In this document: positions 62,088 through 64,000 of the stretch, in pieces
Layout of the letters: each line of letters starts with the position of its first letter
How positions within the stretch are numbered: the first letter of the stretch is position 1
NCBI GenBank assembly: GCA_020444515.1
Contig: JAHLKX010000001.1
Coordinates: 124,001-188,000, forward strand
Direction: 5' to 3'
Length of the DNA stretch: 64,000 nucleotides
Origin: Bacteroidota bacterium
GTDB taxonomy: Bacteria; Bacteroidota; Bacteroidia; Bacteroidales; JAADJA01
Notes under the pieces: model-generated
Told to the model about the DNA's origin: nothing
What the model saw: the letters and a program-made list of their open reading frames with translations, nothing else
Databases searched by the model: none
Position numbers and translations under genes: made by a program

Positions 62088-64000
62088 TTAGTTTTTGGTG
62101 AATTTTTTGACGATCGCAGTCCCGTTGTTGACAAGTTTAACTAAATACACGCCTTTGCTAAACCCTATGAGGTCAATGGTGTAAACGGAGTTGGAATTAC
62201 CTTCTTGCATGGATAGTGAATACACTACCTGACCCGTCATATTCAGTACTTCGAGGTAGCCATCAGAAGACAATTCACCAAGTTCAACATTCAAGGTTGT
62301 GGTTGCAGGGTTTGGATAAAGGTTCCTGATCAATGAATTATTTTGATCGGCCAGGCCGGTTGTTTTCTCCATGCCTGGAATTGCAGCTACAACAACTTCT
62401 CCACTGGAAGTACGCATTGGTTTTTCATCTACTTTAAAAACATGGAATTTAAGTTCTGTTTTTAGGTTTGGTTGCAATGCTTTCAAATCAATTTTAATCA
62501 AAGTATTTCCGTGCATGATTGCATGGTGATTATTGACTGCAATGATCTTGATGTTGCCATTGGGGTTGTATGTTGTAATGAGTTTAAATTGGGTAAGCTG
62601 TGTTTGGCTTGCATCCACTCCCTGGAACTGAACCAATTTGGGATTGATCTTGAACTGAAGTTCAATGATTTGTGGAACCGGATTTTCTTTAATATAATTC
62701 ATGACCGGGATCACAAGTCCGGGATTGGTCAGATTATTTTGATCCTCTACAAAAGGAAATGGAATGGCACACCAGCAATTGCCACCTACCAGGTAAGCAT
62801 CATTTCCTTCAGGTGAAAGATCGCATGACATGTATTCGCATCCTTCTGACATTGACCAGCTGCCAACCAATCCGCTTTCTGTCCCCTTGAGTTTGGAAGC
62901 AAATTTATCCCAAATTTCATCGGCAGTTCTCATGACATTCCATATTCTTACTTCATCAATGTTCCCATTGAAGTGATGCCGGTTTTTGAGGCTACTGCGA
63001 CCAATGAGCATCGGGTCATCTGAAATAACGAGTTTGCCGAGAGCAACTTTCTCACAGTCTAATTTCCCATTGATATAAATTCTCATGAATTCACCATCAT
63101 AAGTTGCTGCAACATGGTACCAGGTTCCCGGATAAATGGGTGTTTTGGATTTTAGGTTTCCAACGGGCAATGCAAATTCCAGGCTTTTTACCCCATTTAA
63201 ATTACTCAGGAAAAATTCGAAGCCATTACCATTACCACCTTTTGAAATAATTCGTGGTTTTTCAGTGTCAGCATAATTTTGTTTGATCCACGCTTCCAAC
63301 GTGAGATGACCATCCAAATGCAACGACGGATCATCGAATACCAATACTTTATCATTATAGCCATCAAGCATAACCGAAGGTCCGCAGAGGGAATGACATA
63401 TTTTTGCAGGGATGCTTTTTTCACCGTGTGGTTTAATGTATACAGGCATGATCTGGTATTCATAGGACCCATTAGTGATGTCAGCATCTGAATAGAACTC
63501 GTCGGTAACCAAATGGCTTGTGATTTTTTGTCCATTTCGATAAACATCGTAACCCAACAGGGTAAATGTGTTGGCCGGCGCTTTCCATTTTAAATCGATG
63601 TGTTTGTTATTGGCAGAAGCCTTTAACATTCTTGGGGTTTCGTCATTGACTACTGTAATGGGTTTTTTATCGCTGCGGATAAAGTTAAGACCATTGAATG
63701 AATCACCAAGCATGTAATCAAGTTGAAATTTGTCCGTTTTTTCTCCGGTTTTAATTTGCGGATGGGCATAATAAACACCTTTTTTACCCATAAGAAAATC
63801 ACCCTGACCGACCCACCACTTATATCCGTTGGGAGCAGGGTCTAATTCTTGCATCTCAAAAGTCAATTCGCCACTGTGCGTGATTTCCCCGATTTTAGTC
63901 GAAATTCCATTGAATGACTTTGAGCATGGAAAATTGTCTTTCACCTTCCAGTCCTCCGGAATCAGGAACCCAACATAGGGTGCTACCGCTTGTTCTCCAA
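62088..64000 (-). CDS. Secreted LamG-domain protein with T9SS sorting domain (5' partial)
   Basis: The frame stays open to the right edge (upstream codons translate as ...GFLIPEDWKVKDNF), so the GTG at 63944 is not the real start and the N-terminus, including any signal peptide, is missing. A fibronectin-like segment (DLKWKAPANTFTLLGYDVYRNG) precedes a LamG/concanavalin-like domain (LDGHLTLEAWIKQNYA ... GTWYHVAATYDGEFMRIYING ... IDEVRIWNVMRT). After a beta-sandwich (PNLKTELKFHVFKV), the end is a T9SS type-A domain (NLYPNPATTTLNVELGELS ... KGVYLVKLVNNGTAIVKKFTKN). It is probably a surface protein that binds a glycan or protein. The missing N-terminal part may hold a catalytic domain. Confidence 0.85.
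   Translation of the reverse strand, partial: GEQAVAPYVGFLIPEDWKVKDNFPCSKSFNGISTKIGEITHSGELTFEMQELDPAPNGYKWWVGQGDFLMGKKGVYYAHPQIKTGEKTDKFQLDYMLGDSFNGLNFIRSDKKPITVVNDETPRMLKASANNKHIDLKWKAPANTFTLLGYDVYRNGQKITSHLVTDEFYSDADITNGSYEYQIMPVYIKPHGEKSIPAKICHSLCGPSVMLDGYNDKVLVFDDPSLHLDGHLTLEAWIKQNYADTEKPRIISKGGNGNGFEFFLSNLNGVKSLEFALPVGNLKSKTPIYPGTWYHVAATYDGEFMRIYINGKLDCEKVALGKLVISDDPMLIGRSSLKNRHHFNGNIDEVRIWNVMRTADEIWDKFASKLKGTESGLVGSWSMSEGCEYMSCDLSPEGNDAYLVGGNCWCAIPFPFVEDQNNLTNPGLVIPVMNYIKENPVPQIIELQFKINPKLVQFQGVDASQTQLTQFKLITTYNPNGNIKIIAVNNHHAIMHGNTLIKIDLKALQPNLKTELKFHVFKVDEKPMRTSSGEVVVAAIPGMEKTTGLADQNNSLIRNLYPNPATTTLNVELGELSSDGYLEVLNMTGQVVYSLSMQEGNSNSVYTIDLIGFSKGVYLVKLVNNGTAIVKKFTKN

Overview
The window is a chromosomal segment of a Bacteroidota bacterium, probably a free-living, polysaccharide-degrading, uncultured-type member of the Bacteroidales/Marinilabiliales side of the phylum. 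The family-level placement is inference. Direct evidence for Bacteroidota is a SusC/SusD/SusE outer-membrane uptake system, seven proteins ending in a type IX secretion (T9SS) sorting domain, GldH and a PorE-like protein, and TAnnTTTG-type -7 promoter elements. No phage, insertion sequence or CRISPR array was seen. Genes are densely packed on both strands.

Layout. 1-14200: a TPR/HTH sensor protein cut by the left edge; a small secreted protein that is mostly a recurrent C-terminal module; a TlpA-like thioredoxin lipid-envelope protein; a PorE-like OmpA protein; an AsmA-family protein; a secreted CotH kinase with aroC; a VOC protein; and a beta-barrel protein. 14600-26800: a minus-strand operon (GH57-like protein, GH13 cyclomaltodextrinase-type enzyme, alkaline phosphatase), divergent from two plus-strand genes built from four starch-binding-like repeats each. 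26800-38150: a secreted five-haem cytochrome, a MauG-type di-haem peroxidase and a 2279-residue beta-helix adhesin-like protein. 38450-54130: an esterase, a second GH13 enzyme, a sulfatase, a secreted duplicated carbohydrate-binding-type protein, then susC-susD-susE and a large T9SS-exported GH13 amylase. 54130-57000: a housekeeping cluster (holB, PSP1/RicT-type gene, gldH). 57000-64000: a DUF3332 lipoprotein, a thioredoxin-like protein, a C10 cysteine protease, tRNA-Met preceded by palindrome-invaded tRNA copies, a MORN protein, and a LamG/T9SS protein running off the right edge.

How the genes fit together. Four glycoside hydrolase-type proteins, a Sus outer-membrane complex and many starch-binding-like domains suggest capture of starch or glycogen at the surface, cutting outside the cell and trimming in the periplasm. 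Many of these products must be sorted to the surface. Seven end in a recognisable T9SS type-A domain. Five others end in a different, mutually homologous module of about 220-250 residues, with two dockerin-like calcium loops and an almost invariant C-terminal Val-Pro-X.

Most notable observations: (1) the Val-Pro-X module on five unrelated secreted proteins, and its swap with a T9SS domain between two adjacent paralogues; (2) two degenerate tRNA-Met copies interrupted by three families of short palindromes, where the first copy is exactly the second minus the DNA between two direct repeats; (3) a GH57-like protein whose expected catalytic Glu position is Ser.
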